DNA from: an uncultured Roseburia sp.
Lineage (GTDB): Bacteria > Bacillota_A > Clostridia > Lachnospirales > Lachnospiraceae
DNA length: 10,929 nucleotides
Reading direction: 5' to 3'
Assembly: GCA_900753715.1 (NCBI GenBank)
Contig: CAAEAE010000108.1
Span: forward strand, 1-10,929
The notes beneath the pieces are model-generated. The model was not told where the DNA came from and searched no databases. It was given only the letters and a program-made list of their open reading frames with translations. Positions 1 to 7,328 of this stretch are shown one piece after another. The position numbers and the translations under genes were made by a program. The first letter of the stretch is position 1. The number at the start of each line of letters is the position of its first letter.

Positions 1-134
1 ACATTATATTCCTGTTCATCCCAATCAGCATTTTTATCCTGATTGTATTCTGCACTTTTACTGCAGGCAGACATGATAATAGCAAATACTGCTATTATCA
101 CAATCGCATATTTTTTATGATACATTTTTTTCAT
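1..134 (-). CDS. Lipoprotein precursor, N-terminal part only (runs off left edge)
   Basis: Reading leftward from ATG 134-132, the frame stays open to the window edge and gives about 44 residues. They begin MKKMYHKKYAIVIIAVF and continue to IIMSACSKSAEYNQDKNADW. This is a lipoprotein signal peptide: two Lys clusters, a hydrophobic stretch of about 13 residues, and a lipobox M-S-A-C whose cysteine is residue 24. The mature part would be lipid-anchored on the outer face of the membrane and starts out polar and acidic. An AGGAG lies at 151-147, about 12 bases before the ATG. A second in-frame ATG (125-123) is a possible alternative start. The gene begins 22 bases after the stop of the lectin/DUF4474 ORF, so the two are probably co-transcribed. 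Its function cannot be told from this fragment. Its position leaves open a partner or anchoring role for the surface protein upstream. Confidence 0.75.
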   Translation of the reverse strand, partial: MKKMYHKKYAIVIIAVFAIIMSACSKSAEYNQDKNADWDEQEYN

Positions 135-156
135 CAGCTTTCTATTCTCCTGTTAT

Positions 157-2406
157 CTAAAACACAATCCAGACTGTATGGTTCTCTTTGTCTAGAATAA
201 CATTATCATCTCTATATTTTCCCAAATCATAATAATTTTCAAATTCTTTAAAAAGTGATTCATGCTCTGACATATCCACAGAACAAATCATTACAAGTTT
301 ATCAGCATCTATAAACATGCTGTCGTTCTTGCTAAACCCTGTTATCCACCATTGAGACTCATTCGGTGCCCAGTTAAACAGGTTATCATATCCTTCTTCT
401 TTTATCTTGTAAAGGGATAATGTCATTGGAAGCTCGTAATCTACTGCACTATAATGCTTTATTCCATTTTCAGTTCTGTTGTATACATATAGGCCTGCTT
501 CTGATCCATTTCCCATATTCCAATAATCGCCTTTCCATATCCATAATCTATATTCTTTCTCGTCACATAAAAAATCAAAATTATTCTTTCTCATATCAGT
601 TCCGTAGTCAAACGCCTTATCATACAAATCATTATATCCAAATGCTCTCTGCCATGTATCAGGCTTTGAATGATATGCTACATTATCTTTATCATGTATA
701 AAATTAAGTATGTATGCGCCAACATTATCAACCCCAGGAATATCACTATATCTTTTAAATTCATATTTCATATATCCTATAAATAACTTATTAACTACAT
801 TTGGCTTCTGTAGTAACGTGTCAACTATAGGATCTGCATATGGTACAATAATCCTTTCAATGTCCTGATTAATTATATATTTATCTGAATATTCTGTCTG
901 AATATTTTCAGTTTCTACCATTTCTTTCTGTTTGTCCCATATTCCGTGCGGTCCATTATAATAAAATGGGTCCGCATCCTTTGGTAACATTACCTTTCCA
1001 TTGTATAACTGACGTTTTCCGTCAAGAAGTCCATCATCATCTGAATCCTCTTTGGTTGGGTCTGAATTTAGCAATAGCATTCTCTGTGATAAAATTTTGT
1101 CATACTTATCTATTGCAATATCACTATTATTATCAATAAATAACTTAATTGCATTTTTTACCATTGAATGCTCTCTGCCAAGCTGCTCTAATATTTCTTC
1201 GAAAGTAGGTAATATTACATTATCATTTTCGTCTGTTTTTAGCAGATTCGATTTTACTTCCTGCCAATCTACAAGTCCATCTTCATCAGTATCGACCTTA
1301 TTTCTCGGTGACAGCTTGTCCTTAAGTTTTATCCATTTCCAGCCAGTAGGTGTAAATGCCATATACTGATTATCACTTGTATAGCCATTATCCCATTCAC
1401 ATATAAACGGATATCTCACATTATAAAATCCGTCATCCCACGTACCATCACCATACATATATCCGTGGTCCTGCTCTCCAAGCACATTAAAACCATTATT
1501 AGGCTCTGGTGTTGATTGATTCCAATATGTAAAGTCCATAGGCTCTCCTGTTATCCACACCCATGTACCTTCCTCTTCCTCATCACTCATGCCCATCGCC
1601 GCATATGTAACCTTAGATGCAGCCATAAGCTCATTTACGAACATATTCTCCTCAAGACTGCCTATTGTAACAAGGTGTCCGCCGAGTGACTGACAATAAT
1701 CCCTTGCCTCTTCCCATGTCATGTCCATGTCAAATATTGCATATCCATGTCCGTTGTACTGGGATATCTCAATATCCCCGGCAGGTACCGTTACTGCATG
1801 CTGCGCTGCTTCTGTGGGACTTCCGTTCAAAGCCATAACCTCTGTATCTGCCTGTAAGCTCATCGCACCGATATCCGTTCCTGCTGTCTCTGAGCCGCTG
1901 TTTTCCGGCATTATTGCATCAAGCCATTCTTCCATATCAACGAGGCAGTAGGTTCCTGTCATGTCCGTATCTGTATATATCGTGCCTGAAGCCTCGTCAT
2001 AATATGTCTCGACAGGAAGCAGCATGTTTACTTCCTCGAAATATCTGAATATGTTGAATCTTTTTATTCCCGCAAATGCCCCGCTGTCATTCTCCGCTTT
2101 GCTGCTTTCATATGAAACATTGGAAAATTTCACGGTAATTTTATCGATTCTGTTTGAATATCTGATTTCGGCTGCCTTTCCAAGAATAATGTCATTGGCA
2201 ATCGCAGCGGAATAGCCGCTTTCTCCCACTTCAATACTGCCCTCCGCATATCCTGCCGCCGTAATGTCTATTGATAATTCATACGGGTTATCATCTGTAT
2301 TGATTTCTTTTAATACATTGCTGTCTTTGCTTATTGTCTGGGCAAATATATATTCCGCATCAGGCACACCGTTTGTTGACGGATTGAGCGGATTAAGCCC
2401 TGCCAA
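157..2406 (-). CDS. Secreted C-type-lectin-like / DUF4474-like protein, C-terminal part of a frameshifted gene
   Basis: This 749-residue frame has no signal peptide and its only start near the boundary is a TTG at 2406. The frame stays open upstream to at least about 2560. There it encodes SDNDGLSNIREIQLGTDTDN, a calcium-binding repeat continuous with the ORF, so the TTG is not a natural start. Numbering from the TTG, residues about 215-340 form a C-type-lectin-like domain: WEEARDYC (Cys238), GGHLVTI, an EPN motif at 301-303, a WND-like WDDG at 323-326, and FICEW (Cys336). Only the C1/C4 cysteine pair is present. Aspartate-rich repeats follow at 372-384 and 454-467 (DSDDDGLLD). Residues about 585-745 (LWIWKGDYWNMGNGSEAGLY, QWWITGF) resemble DUF4474, a domain of unknown function common in Lachnospiraceae surface proteins. 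The EPN motif suggests mannose-type sugar binding in animal lectins; its role here is inference. Confidence 0.75.
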   Translation of the reverse strand: MAGLNPLNPSTNGVPDAEYIFAQTISKDSNVLKEINTDDNPYELSIDITAAGYAEGSIEVGESGYSAAIANDIILGKAAEIRYSNRIDKITVKFSNVSYESSKAENDSGAFAGIKRFNIFRYFEEVNMLLPVETYYDEASGTIYTDTDMTGTYCLVDMEEWLDAIMPENSGSETAGTDIGAMSLQADTEVMALNGSPTEAAQHAVTVPAGDIEISQYNGHGYAIFDMDMTWEEARDYCQSLGGHLVTIGSLEENMFVNELMAASKVTYAAMGMSDEEEEGTWVWITGEPMDFTYWNQSTPEPNNGFNVLGEQDHGYMYGDGTWDDGFYNVRYPFICEWDNGYTSDNQYMAFTPTGWKWIKLKDKLSPRNKVDTDEDGLVDWQEVKSNLLKTDENDNVILPTFEEILEQLGREHSMVKNAIKLFIDNNSDIAIDKYDKILSQRMLLLNSDPTKEDSDDDGLLDGKRQLYNGKVMLPKDADPFYYNGPHGIWDKQKEMVETENIQTEYSDKYIINQDIERIIVPYADPIVDTLLQKPNVVNKLFIGYMKYEFKRYSDIPGVDNVGAYILNFIHDKDNVAYHSKPDTWQRAFGYNDLYDKAFDYGTDMRKNNFDFLCDEKEYRLWIWKGDYWNMGNGSEAGLYVYNRTENGIKHYSAVDYELPMTLSLYKIKEEGYDNLFNWAPNESQWWITGFSKNDSMFIDADKLVMICSVDMSEHESLFKEFENYYDLGKYRDDNVILDKENHTVWIVF

Positions 2407-2474
2407 TATCTCATCCCTGTCCGATATGGTGTCATTGTCCGTATCTGTTCCGAGCTGTATCTCCCTTATATTGC

Positions 2475-3188
2475 TTAAGCCATCGTTATCGCTGCCGCCG
2501 CGCTTCTTCCATATGCGGCATTGACATTGCGTCCGCTGATAATTACATTGTCCGCTATTATTACTATATTGTTAAGGTTGAGATTGTCTGATTTTAATGT
2601 GACTGCACCCTCCGGTGCATATATAAGACCACCAAGCCCCGCACTGCCGGCTTCTATTGTTATGCTGCCCGTTCTGGAGCAGATTAACGGTGAATTGCAG
2701 TTGAGTACTCCATCTGATATTGTTATGTCTCCGTCCGCAATCACTGCCGCATTAAGGCTCACATTGCCCTGAAGACCGAGCGTGCCTGATACACGCATTG
2801 GATTGTTGATGTTTATATTATTATCCTTTTTCTGAAAATCCCCTGAAATGTCTTTTACATTATTGCCACTGTAATATGCGGCTTCAAGCCTTTTTACCGC
2901 TGATATCATCTGCTCACCGGCTTTTTCTGTCTTTTTACCGTTTATATTCAGATTACCCGATGCAATAATTGTTCCATTCGTTGCGATATCACCATTAACA
3001 TTGAAGCTGTCTGCCTTAATTGTGATAGCACCATCATCACCGGAACCGGCAAATATCGTATACGGATATACCGGATTCTCCTTATCCTGTGCATATACCA
3101 ATGTACACGGAAGCAGGCCCGCCGATATTGCAGCCGCAAGCATCACTGCCACTAATCTTGTGACACATTTTTTGAAGTTGTTTTTCAT
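2475..3188 (-). CDS. Secreted beta-repeat surface protein, N-terminal part of the lectin gene
   Basis: This is 237 residues from ATG 3188, with GGGAG at 3200-3196 seven bases upstream. Residues 1-34 are a Sec signal peptide with probable cleavage after VYA. The body is a run of short strand-turn units rich in N, G, I and V, for example VNGDIATNGTIIASGNLNING and, later, GDITISDGVLNCNSPLICS and LNLNNIVIIADNVIISG. This suggests a right-handed beta-helix or bactofilin-like stack. The last residues (GRSAAAAITMA) look out of character and end at a stop at 2477-2475. One base back, the -1 frame continues straight into calcium-binding repeats and the lectin domain of the ORF at 157-2406. The natural product was therefore probably one secreted protein of about 1,000 residues. 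I recall related Lachnospiraceae proteins with this strand-repeat, calcium-repeat and lectin order. It may be a true null allele or a sequencing error. Confidence 0.75.
   Translation of the reverse strand: MKNNFKKCVTRLVAVMLAAAISAGLLPCTLVYAQDKENPVYPYTIFAGSGDDGAITIKADSFNVNGDIATNGTIIASGNLNINGKKTEKAGEQMISAVKRLEAAYYSGNNVKDISGDFQKKDNNININNPMRVSGTLGLQGNVSLNAAVIADGDITISDGVLNCNSPLICSRTGSITIEAGSAGLGGLIYAPEGAVTLKSDNLNLNNIVIIADNVIISGRNVNAAYGRSAAAAITMA
2478..2517 (-). other. Frameshift junction splitting the lectin surface-protein gene
   Basis: Upstream of here, coding sense lies in the frame of the 237-residue ORF. Downstream it lies in the -1 frame, where S-D-N-D-G-L-S and a second calcium-binding repeat are read. 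Gain of one base or loss of two restores a continuous protein. The minus-strand text around the switch is GC-rich with repeated GCG/GGC units, a plausible place for slippage or a base-calling error. No X-XXY-YYZ slippery heptamer is in the correct phase, so programmed frameshifting is unlikely. Confidence 0.7.
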
Positions 3189-3211
3189 TCCTTTTCTCCC
3201 TTATAAAATAT

Positions 3212-3217
3212 ATTATA
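3212..3217 (-). promoter_or_regulatory. Possible -10 box for the surface-protein gene
   Basis: Read on the minus strand, a perfect TATAAT lies 23 bases before the start codon at 3188. The region around it is very AT-rich, and I found no convincing -35 hexamer at 16-18 bases. The assignment rests on the -10 match and its position only. Confidence 0.4.
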
Positions 3218-3280
3218 CTCCTCACCCAATTGATAATTACATCCTATAATTATCTACGTCATAACCATACCATTCTTTTA

Positions 3281-3363
3281 TATGCTTTACAATATATTTT
3301 TGCATAAATAGTGTATATTACCCACATTTCGAGTAAAAATGACGGTTGACATTTTCGCTGCAT
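3281..3363. repeat. Left copy of long direct repeat flanking the defence island
   Basis: Positions 3298-3363 match 9416-9481 at 65 of 66 bases in the same orientation; the one difference is G at 3313 against A at 9431. Similarity weakens leftward but can be followed to about 3281 (CTTTACAA shared). The right edge is abrupt, after GCAT at 3363. Inside is a dyad, AAAATG at 3336-3341 and CATTTT at 3350-3355, enclosing ACGGTTGA. To the right lies a truncated serine recombinase. With the copy at 9400-9481 it brackets the whole six-gene operon, as attL and attR would. I do not recognise the repeat. Confidence 0.9.
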
Positions 3364-3499
3364 TCATCTTCTTATCAAATTTAGTAATGCTGTCTCCTGT
3401 GCATTTGGTATATTCTAAGAAGAATTGCTTTTGAGTTTCAAGACTGTTGAGATGGCATTCTTTATCAGTAGAATATCTCCAATATGCGGCAATGTTCAT
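3287..3499 (-). pseudogene. Truncated serine recombinase fused to repeat sequence
   Basis: The 70-residue frame starts MNIAAYWRYSTDKE and continues HLNSLETQKQFFLEYTKCTG. This is the N-terminus of the large serine recombinase (resolvase/TnpX-like) family, where MNIAAYCRVSTDKE is typical. Arg8 and the nucleophile Ser10 are present, but W7 and Y9 replace the usual C and V. After about residue 44 the frame runs into the left direct repeat and family similarity ends. The rest of the catalytic domain and the whole DNA-binding region, several hundred residues, are missing. The ATG at 3499 has AAAGGGG about nine bases upstream. It cannot be an active recombinase. It is most simply a remnant of the enzyme that moved this segment, lying at the segment end where such genes usually sit. 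The residues KKMNAAK at the junction resemble a KKMNAEK stretch I recall from further along such recombinases, so an internal deletion is possible. Confidence 0.75.
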
Positions 3500-3546
3500 A
3501 ACAGTTTCCCCTTTCTGTTATGACTATTAATTTAAATAATAGCATA

Positions 3547-3573
3547 GAAAAAGGCAAGAGTTTTTCTCCTGCC
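3547..3573 (-). terminator. Rho-independent terminator of the defence operon
   Basis: On the minus strand, GGCAGGAG pairs with CTCTTGCC (8 base pairs, one G-U) around a five-A loop, followed directly by a run of T. It lies 24 bases after the stop of the last operon gene (3597). On the plus strand the stem is not followed by a T-run, so it works for leftward transcription only. It separates the six-gene operon from the recombinase remnant. Confidence 0.85.
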
Positions 3574-3596
3574 TATAACAGCGCTTTGCACCTTTC

Positions 3597-4199
3597 TCAA
3601 TCATCATTGTTTTTTTCTTGCATCTTACATATACGGCCTTTAATAAGTAACTGTAAAACAAAATACATTGCCAATATAAATACAAATGCTGTCTTTTTTT
3701 CTTGCAAGTCAAAGAGTGTAGTTAGTATTGTAACTACTGCAATCCACGCTGTTGAATATAAATCCAAATAGCTTGTTACATCAGCCTCTTTATATAGTTT
3801 TGTTAAAAACCAAATAAATGATAATATTGTAACACAGATTGCTATTGACCAAAATCCAACATCATCTATTGGAATATTAGGTACAATTTTAAAGATTAAC
3901 GTATCCATAAATATTCCAGCAATTACAGGAATAATCGCACACCATGTCACAAACGATATAATACTCATTTTGCAAAAGCCGATACTCTTTCCAGTCTTTG
4001 GAGTACCGGACACTACTAAAAAAGCTATGACTGCCACTATATAACATGTAGCTAATATTTTGTTCCAAAAATTATCTACTGGCACTATGCTTATAAGAAT
4101 AACAAGAAGCACCAACAGTGCCAGTGATATTATTCCTAACACATTTTTTAACATTGGACTTGATATAAATTTAATTATAAAGTTTAGTATCTTTTTCAT
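3597..4199 (-). CDS. Polytopic membrane protein of unknown function, last gene of defence operon
   Basis: This is 200 residues from ATG 4199, with AGGAG at 4210-4206 six bases upstream. It is very hydrophobic, with about five or six predicted membrane segments at roughly 19-40, 47-65, 76-97, 115-135, 148-165 and 170-187. It has a basic N-terminus (MKKILNFIIKF) and a charged, polar C-terminus (RICKMQEKNNDD). I see no enzymatic motif and do not recognise a family. It begins 21 bases after the beta-flower-like gene and is followed by the operon terminator, so it is made with the SIR2-HerA and RloAB genes. Membrane proteins in defence operons often act as effectors that permeabilise the membrane or as anchors. 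That role here is inference from position only. It could also be unrelated cargo. Confidence 0.75.
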   Translation of the reverse strand: MKKILNFIIKFISSPMLKNVLGIISLALLVLLVILISIVPVDNFWNKILATCYIVAVIAFLVVSGTPKTGKSIGFCKMSIISFVTWCAIIPVIAGIFMDTLIFKIVPNIPIDDVGFWSIAICVTILSFIWFLTKLYKEADVTSYLDLYSTAWIAVVTILTTLFDLQEKKTAFVFILAMYFVLQLLIKGRICKMQEKNNDD

Positions 4200-4220
4200 T
4201 TTTCACTCCTTTATCGTATC

Positions 4221-4523
4221 TTATTTAATCGTCACATCTGAAAAGCCACCATAACAACAACTTCCTATATTTCCGTAATTTCCATAATTTCCTACATTCC
4301 CATAGTTTCCATATATGCCAAACGACACGAACTTGTAAGGAGAGTTATTTCTATAAAGCAATCTCTTTTTATCAACTATCTCTCCCAAGTACCTTCCATT
4401 CATATCGATGAAAATACCTTCTCGTTCTAAAAAATGCCCTATATTCCTACCATGCGTATCATGCAACTGACCATTCACAAAATTTGCTATATGTTTACCA
4501 TGGCTATCATGTAAATCAATCAT
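4221..4523 (-). CDS. Small beta-flower-like repeat protein with Gly/Asn/Tyr-rich tail
   Basis: The 100-residue product has four tandem units of 15-18 residues: IDLHDSHGKHIANFVNG (2-18), QLHDTHGRNIGHFLERE (19-35), GIFIDMNGRYLGEIVDKK (36-53) and a degenerate one (54-68). The shared pattern D-x-x-G-[KR]-x-[IL]-G/A fits a four-fold pseudo-symmetric beta structure, like proteins I recall being named '4-fold beta flower'. Residues 71-88 are six consecutive three-residue units of the form [YVI]-G-[NS], followed by CCYGG. Such a tail could embed in, or pack against, a membrane or another subunit. The ATG is 16 bases after the herA stop, with AGGAG at 4540-4536 overlapping the end of herA. It lies between herA and the membrane-protein gene, and co-expression with both is likely. 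Its function is unknown; a sensor, scaffold or adaptor role would be a guess. Confidence 0.75.
   Translation of the reverse strand: MIDLHDSHGKHIANFVNGQLHDTHGRNIGHFLEREGIFIDMNGRYLGEIVDKKRLLYRNNSPYKFVSFGIYGNYGNVGNYGNYGNIGSCCYGGFSDVTIK
4260..4313 (-). repeat. Six tandem 9-base units encoding [YVI]-G-[NS]
   Basis: Within the beta-flower-like gene, six successive nine-base units encode YGN, YGN, VGN, YGN, YGN and IGS. The plus strand shows recurring TTTCCNTA-type words. Near-identity of the units at DNA level suggests expansion by slippage, so the copy number may vary between strains. Confidence 0.7.
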
Positions 4524-4539
4524 TTCTCTTTAACTCTCC

Positions 4540-6282
4540 TTATACTCTACATTGTTTTCTCAGTGCCTCTATAGCATCAACAATAGCAGCGTTATCTGGT
4601 TCTTTATTATCCCATTCATCCCAGAAATTTCTGGTTGCGCTAATTGGTTTATGTGTATCAGATGGTTTATCTAACACTATTTTACTTGGAAGCAATATTG
4701 CATCCCCTACTACCAATGCTTCACCAACGTCCAGCAATGGCAAAAACTCTATTGTACTCTTTAACGCATCTGGCAAAAGATTTTTAATAACCCCTTTGTC
4801 TCTTTCGTTTGTCAACCTCAATACAATAAAGTTATTACACTGACTAAGAATGGTTTTACTTACATCTGCTGGTCTTTGACTGACTGGAAGAATTGAAACT
4901 CCGTATTTTCTGCCTTCTTTTGCAATTCTTTCAAAATTATATAACGCTTGCTTTTGTACAGAATCAGCATCTTCTTTTACCGGCAAATACAAATGTGCTT
5001 CATCACAAATAATTGTAAACGGAGTACGTTTTTCCGGATCCATCCAAAATTGCACATCATACAGCAATCTTGCTAATGTTCCTGTTACAACTGGCAATAC
5101 ATCTGATGGAACTTCCGAAAAATCTATAATCTTTATTCCTTTTTCACCATCAGTATAACCAAGCAATTTACATAGAATTGCTCCTAGCCAATCATATTTT
5201 TGTGCTTCATCTGTAGGTTGGAACATAAATCCATAAGTTTTATCCCCAATCTTAGTTTCTAATCTAGAAATAAAGCGTGTAAGTTTTCCTTCCCATTCTC
5301 CTTTAACAGCAGCTCCATTCTTTCCAACTCCTTTAGTTGTATCATCAATTGTAAGTTTCTGTATCAATTCACTCATTAAAAACGGAATAGGTGAATCCAC
5401 TGTAAATGTTTTAAGAGTATCTGTTTTGCCTTCCCTTTTTAACGTTTCCTCTTTTAAATCTCTAATATGTCGCGTAAAACGAGATGCTTGGTTTGGTGCA
5501 TTCGAGTCACTTCTATCTAATATCATTGACAAAAGTTCCTCTCGATTCAATAACCAATATGGTAAAAACAAAACATCTGGTTTCGTCACTTCCAAATCTC
5601 CAGGTCCTGCAATCCTAAAACGTTGTGCAATAGATTCACTTCCTTCTGACAAACTTTTGTATTCGCCATGCATATCAAACACAATAATATTGGTGTACTT
5701 CAACACACTTGCCTTTTCCAATATACTGGCAATACACCAGCTTTTTCCAGAACCAGTACTACCCAATACAGCCGCATGTCTTTGAAAAAATTTATTACCA
5801 TCTAACACAGCATCTGCAGCAGTGTCCATCATAAATGAACCTATCTTTAAACGTTTATCTGCATCAATATCTTTTCCTAGAATGTTCATAAAATTCTGAA
5901 GATTTTGACCTGAGATACCATAACACTTGCTTTCGATTTGGGGAAATGTTTCAACACCTCTTTTAAACAAATCATGTGTTGAGCCATATACTGAATGATA
6001 CGTTCCAATTATGCTTACCTTTATGTAATCAGCCGATGATACCATCATTTCATCAATCTCGTCATCTTCGTCTTCATAATTTTCAATATACTTTCGTATC
6101 ACCTTATCAATCAATGCAATTATTTTCTCATGTTGCTTTGCTGTTTCTATTGCCACAAGATTTCCAACACATATTTTATTCATGACTGTTCCGTTTTCAA
6201 TCTCAATTATTATTTGTTCTGTATCAACAGATGTTACCCTTCCCAACATATCGTTTTCATTAAAATCTAACAAATTTGCCAT
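4540..6282 (-). CDS. herA: HerA-type hexameric ATPase of SIR2-HerA defence system
   Basis: This is a 580-residue FtsK/HerA-class P-loop ATPase. Residues 1-100 form a HAS-barrel-like N-terminus (GRVTSVDTEQIIIEIENG) ending in an acidic run (YEDEDDEID). Walker A is GSTGSGKS at 174-181, followed by IIVFDMHGEY at 199-208, typical of HerA. Walker B is FTIICDEAH at 422-430 (Asp427, Glu428). Candidate arginine-finger or sensor residues lie in SRLETK near 340 and VSQRP at 467-471. In known SIR2-HerA systems HerA assembles as a ring that docks with SIR2 and controls its NAD-depleting activity; the HerA-SIR2 complex can also act on DNA. The ATG overlaps the sir2 stop by one base (TAATG) and has AAGGAG eight bases upstream, indicating translational coupling and matched stoichiometry. 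All core motifs are intact. Confidence 0.93.
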   Translation of the reverse strand: MANLLDFNENDMLGRVTSVDTEQIIIEIENGTVMNKICVGNLVAIETAKQHEKIIALIDKVIRKYIENYEDEDDEIDEMMVSSADYIKVSIIGTYHSVYGSTHDLFKRGVETFPQIESKCYGISGQNLQNFMNILGKDIDADKRLKIGSFMMDTAADAVLDGNKFFQRHAAVLGSTGSGKSWCIASILEKASVLKYTNIIVFDMHGEYKSLSEGSESIAQRFRIAGPGDLEVTKPDVLFLPYWLLNREELLSMILDRSDSNAPNQASRFTRHIRDLKEETLKREGKTDTLKTFTVDSPIPFLMSELIQKLTIDDTTKGVGKNGAAVKGEWEGKLTRFISRLETKIGDKTYGFMFQPTDEAQKYDWLGAILCKLLGYTDGEKGIKIIDFSEVPSDVLPVVTGTLARLLYDVQFWMDPEKRTPFTIICDEAHLYLPVKEDADSVQKQALYNFERIAKEGRKYGVSILPVSQRPADVSKTILSQCNNFIVLRLTNERDKGVIKNLLPDALKSTIEFLPLLDVGEALVVGDAILLPSKIVLDKPSDTHKPISATRNFWDEWDNKEPDNAAIVDAIEALRKQCRV

Positions 6283-7313
6283 TAAAATACCTCCTTAATC
6301 ATTTCATGCAAATCCCACAGATTTACACCTGACAAAATGCTCTCGCCGTCTATAGTTAGAACTCTTGTATCATCACTGTTCACGTGACAAAATGCTGTAA
6401 TTCCTCTACATTCTTTAACAATTTTTTCAGCATTTGCAGAGAGCGAGTGTGTAAAAATAAGCGTTGGTTTTCCCGCACGCAATTGCTGCATTAAATGTGT
6501 TTCCAAATGGTCATCTCCAAATCCATATCCGATAATAATATATCTCTGTGCCCTATCAATTTCTTCATTTGCTTTTGCTCGATGTATGTCAAAAGGAACA
6601 CTATAACCTTCGCGATATTTATTTAGTCCCGGAGTAATAATCAAACTATCCTCGACAGAGCAATTAGTTATTGAATATGGAACACCATTAATTAAGTGCC
6701 AGCTCAGACAACCATGTGGTTTTAAAACCGTTACCATCGGAGAATATAACAATTTCTGTCCTTTTCCCTGTTTTCTTTGCACACCTACACATGAAGCATA
6801 TTTACTTTTATCCGGCTTAAAACGTGACATATACTTTCCTACAAAAAGAGTATCCGCCATTATATCATTAACTTCACATGCATATTCAATCAAGCGGTCA
6901 TAATTTGTCGTAATGACTACTATACCTTGATTTCTTATATTAAATTGCTGCAAATATTCCGAAAATCGAAGTTGCTTCCCTTTTCTTACTATCTCCTCAA
7001 AAAGACATTTCTCTGCCTCACCAATATGTACCGCTGTAGTTTTTCTAATACATTCCTCAACTGTGGAATTAGGTTTAGTATTATGCAAAGCTTGTTCCAG
7101 CCCAACTCCACTTGTTAAATCATTTGAAATAGCATCCCAATTTGCCTCGTCTTCCAATGTTGATAACATTCTAGGCACTTTAACTTGAAGTTCTTTTGCC
7201 AACTCCCCCATCCCTGGAATTCCTTCTGCTAAAGAAAGTCCTGAGCCAACTATTGTAACTGTTCCCTCTTGAAAGAACTCTTGAATTAGTTTCTTAATTG
7301 TATCAATATCCAT
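6282..7313 (-). CDS. sir2: SIR2-domain NADase-like protein of SIR2-HerA defence system
   Basis: This 343-residue protein has the SIR2 Rossmann signatures in order: TIVGSGLSLAEGIPGM at 20-35 (NAD-binding GSG loop), ITTNYDR at 134-140 with the conserved Asn137, VLKPHGC at 196-202 with the catalytic-position His200, and YIIIGYGFGDDHLE at 258-271. It lacks the zinc-binding CxxC pairs of protein deacetylases, as usual for defence SIR2 proteins that hydrolyse NAD. The likely role is abortive infection by NAD depletion once phage is sensed, with HerA as partner. The reaction is inferred from the family. The ATG at 7313 has GGAAGG six bases upstream and follows the rloB stop by 15 bases. The herA start overlaps its stop, so the pair is coupled. 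Nothing suggests decay of the gene. Confidence 0.92.
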   Translation of the reverse strand: MDIDTIKKLIQEFFQEGTVTIVGSGLSLAEGIPGMGELAKELQVKVPRMLSTLEDEANWDAISNDLTSGVGLEQALHNTKPNSTVEECIRKTTAVHIGEAEKCLFEEIVRKGKQLRFSEYLQQFNIRNQGIVVITTNYDRLIEYACEVNDIMADTLFVGKYMSRFKPDKSKYASCVGVQRKQGKGQKLLYSPMVTVLKPHGCLSWHLINGVPYSITNCSVEDSLIITPGLNKYREGYSVPFDIHRAKANEEIDRAQRYIIIGYGFGDDHLETHLMQQLRAGKPTLIFTHSLSANAEKIVKECRGITAFCHVNSDDTRVLTIDGESILSGVNLWDLHEMIKEVF

Positions 7314-7328
7314 CTTAATCCTTCCGCG

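Noticed and set aside
2475..2517. Programmed -1 ribosomal frameshift in the surface-protein gene
   Set aside because: The overlap is in the right frame relation, but I found no slippery heptamer in phase. A mutation or sequencing error is simpler.
5426..5785. Plus-strand ORFs opposite herA, rloB and the surface-protein gene
   Set aside because: They are antisense shadows of well-supported minus-strand genes, with no ribosome binding sites or family motifs.
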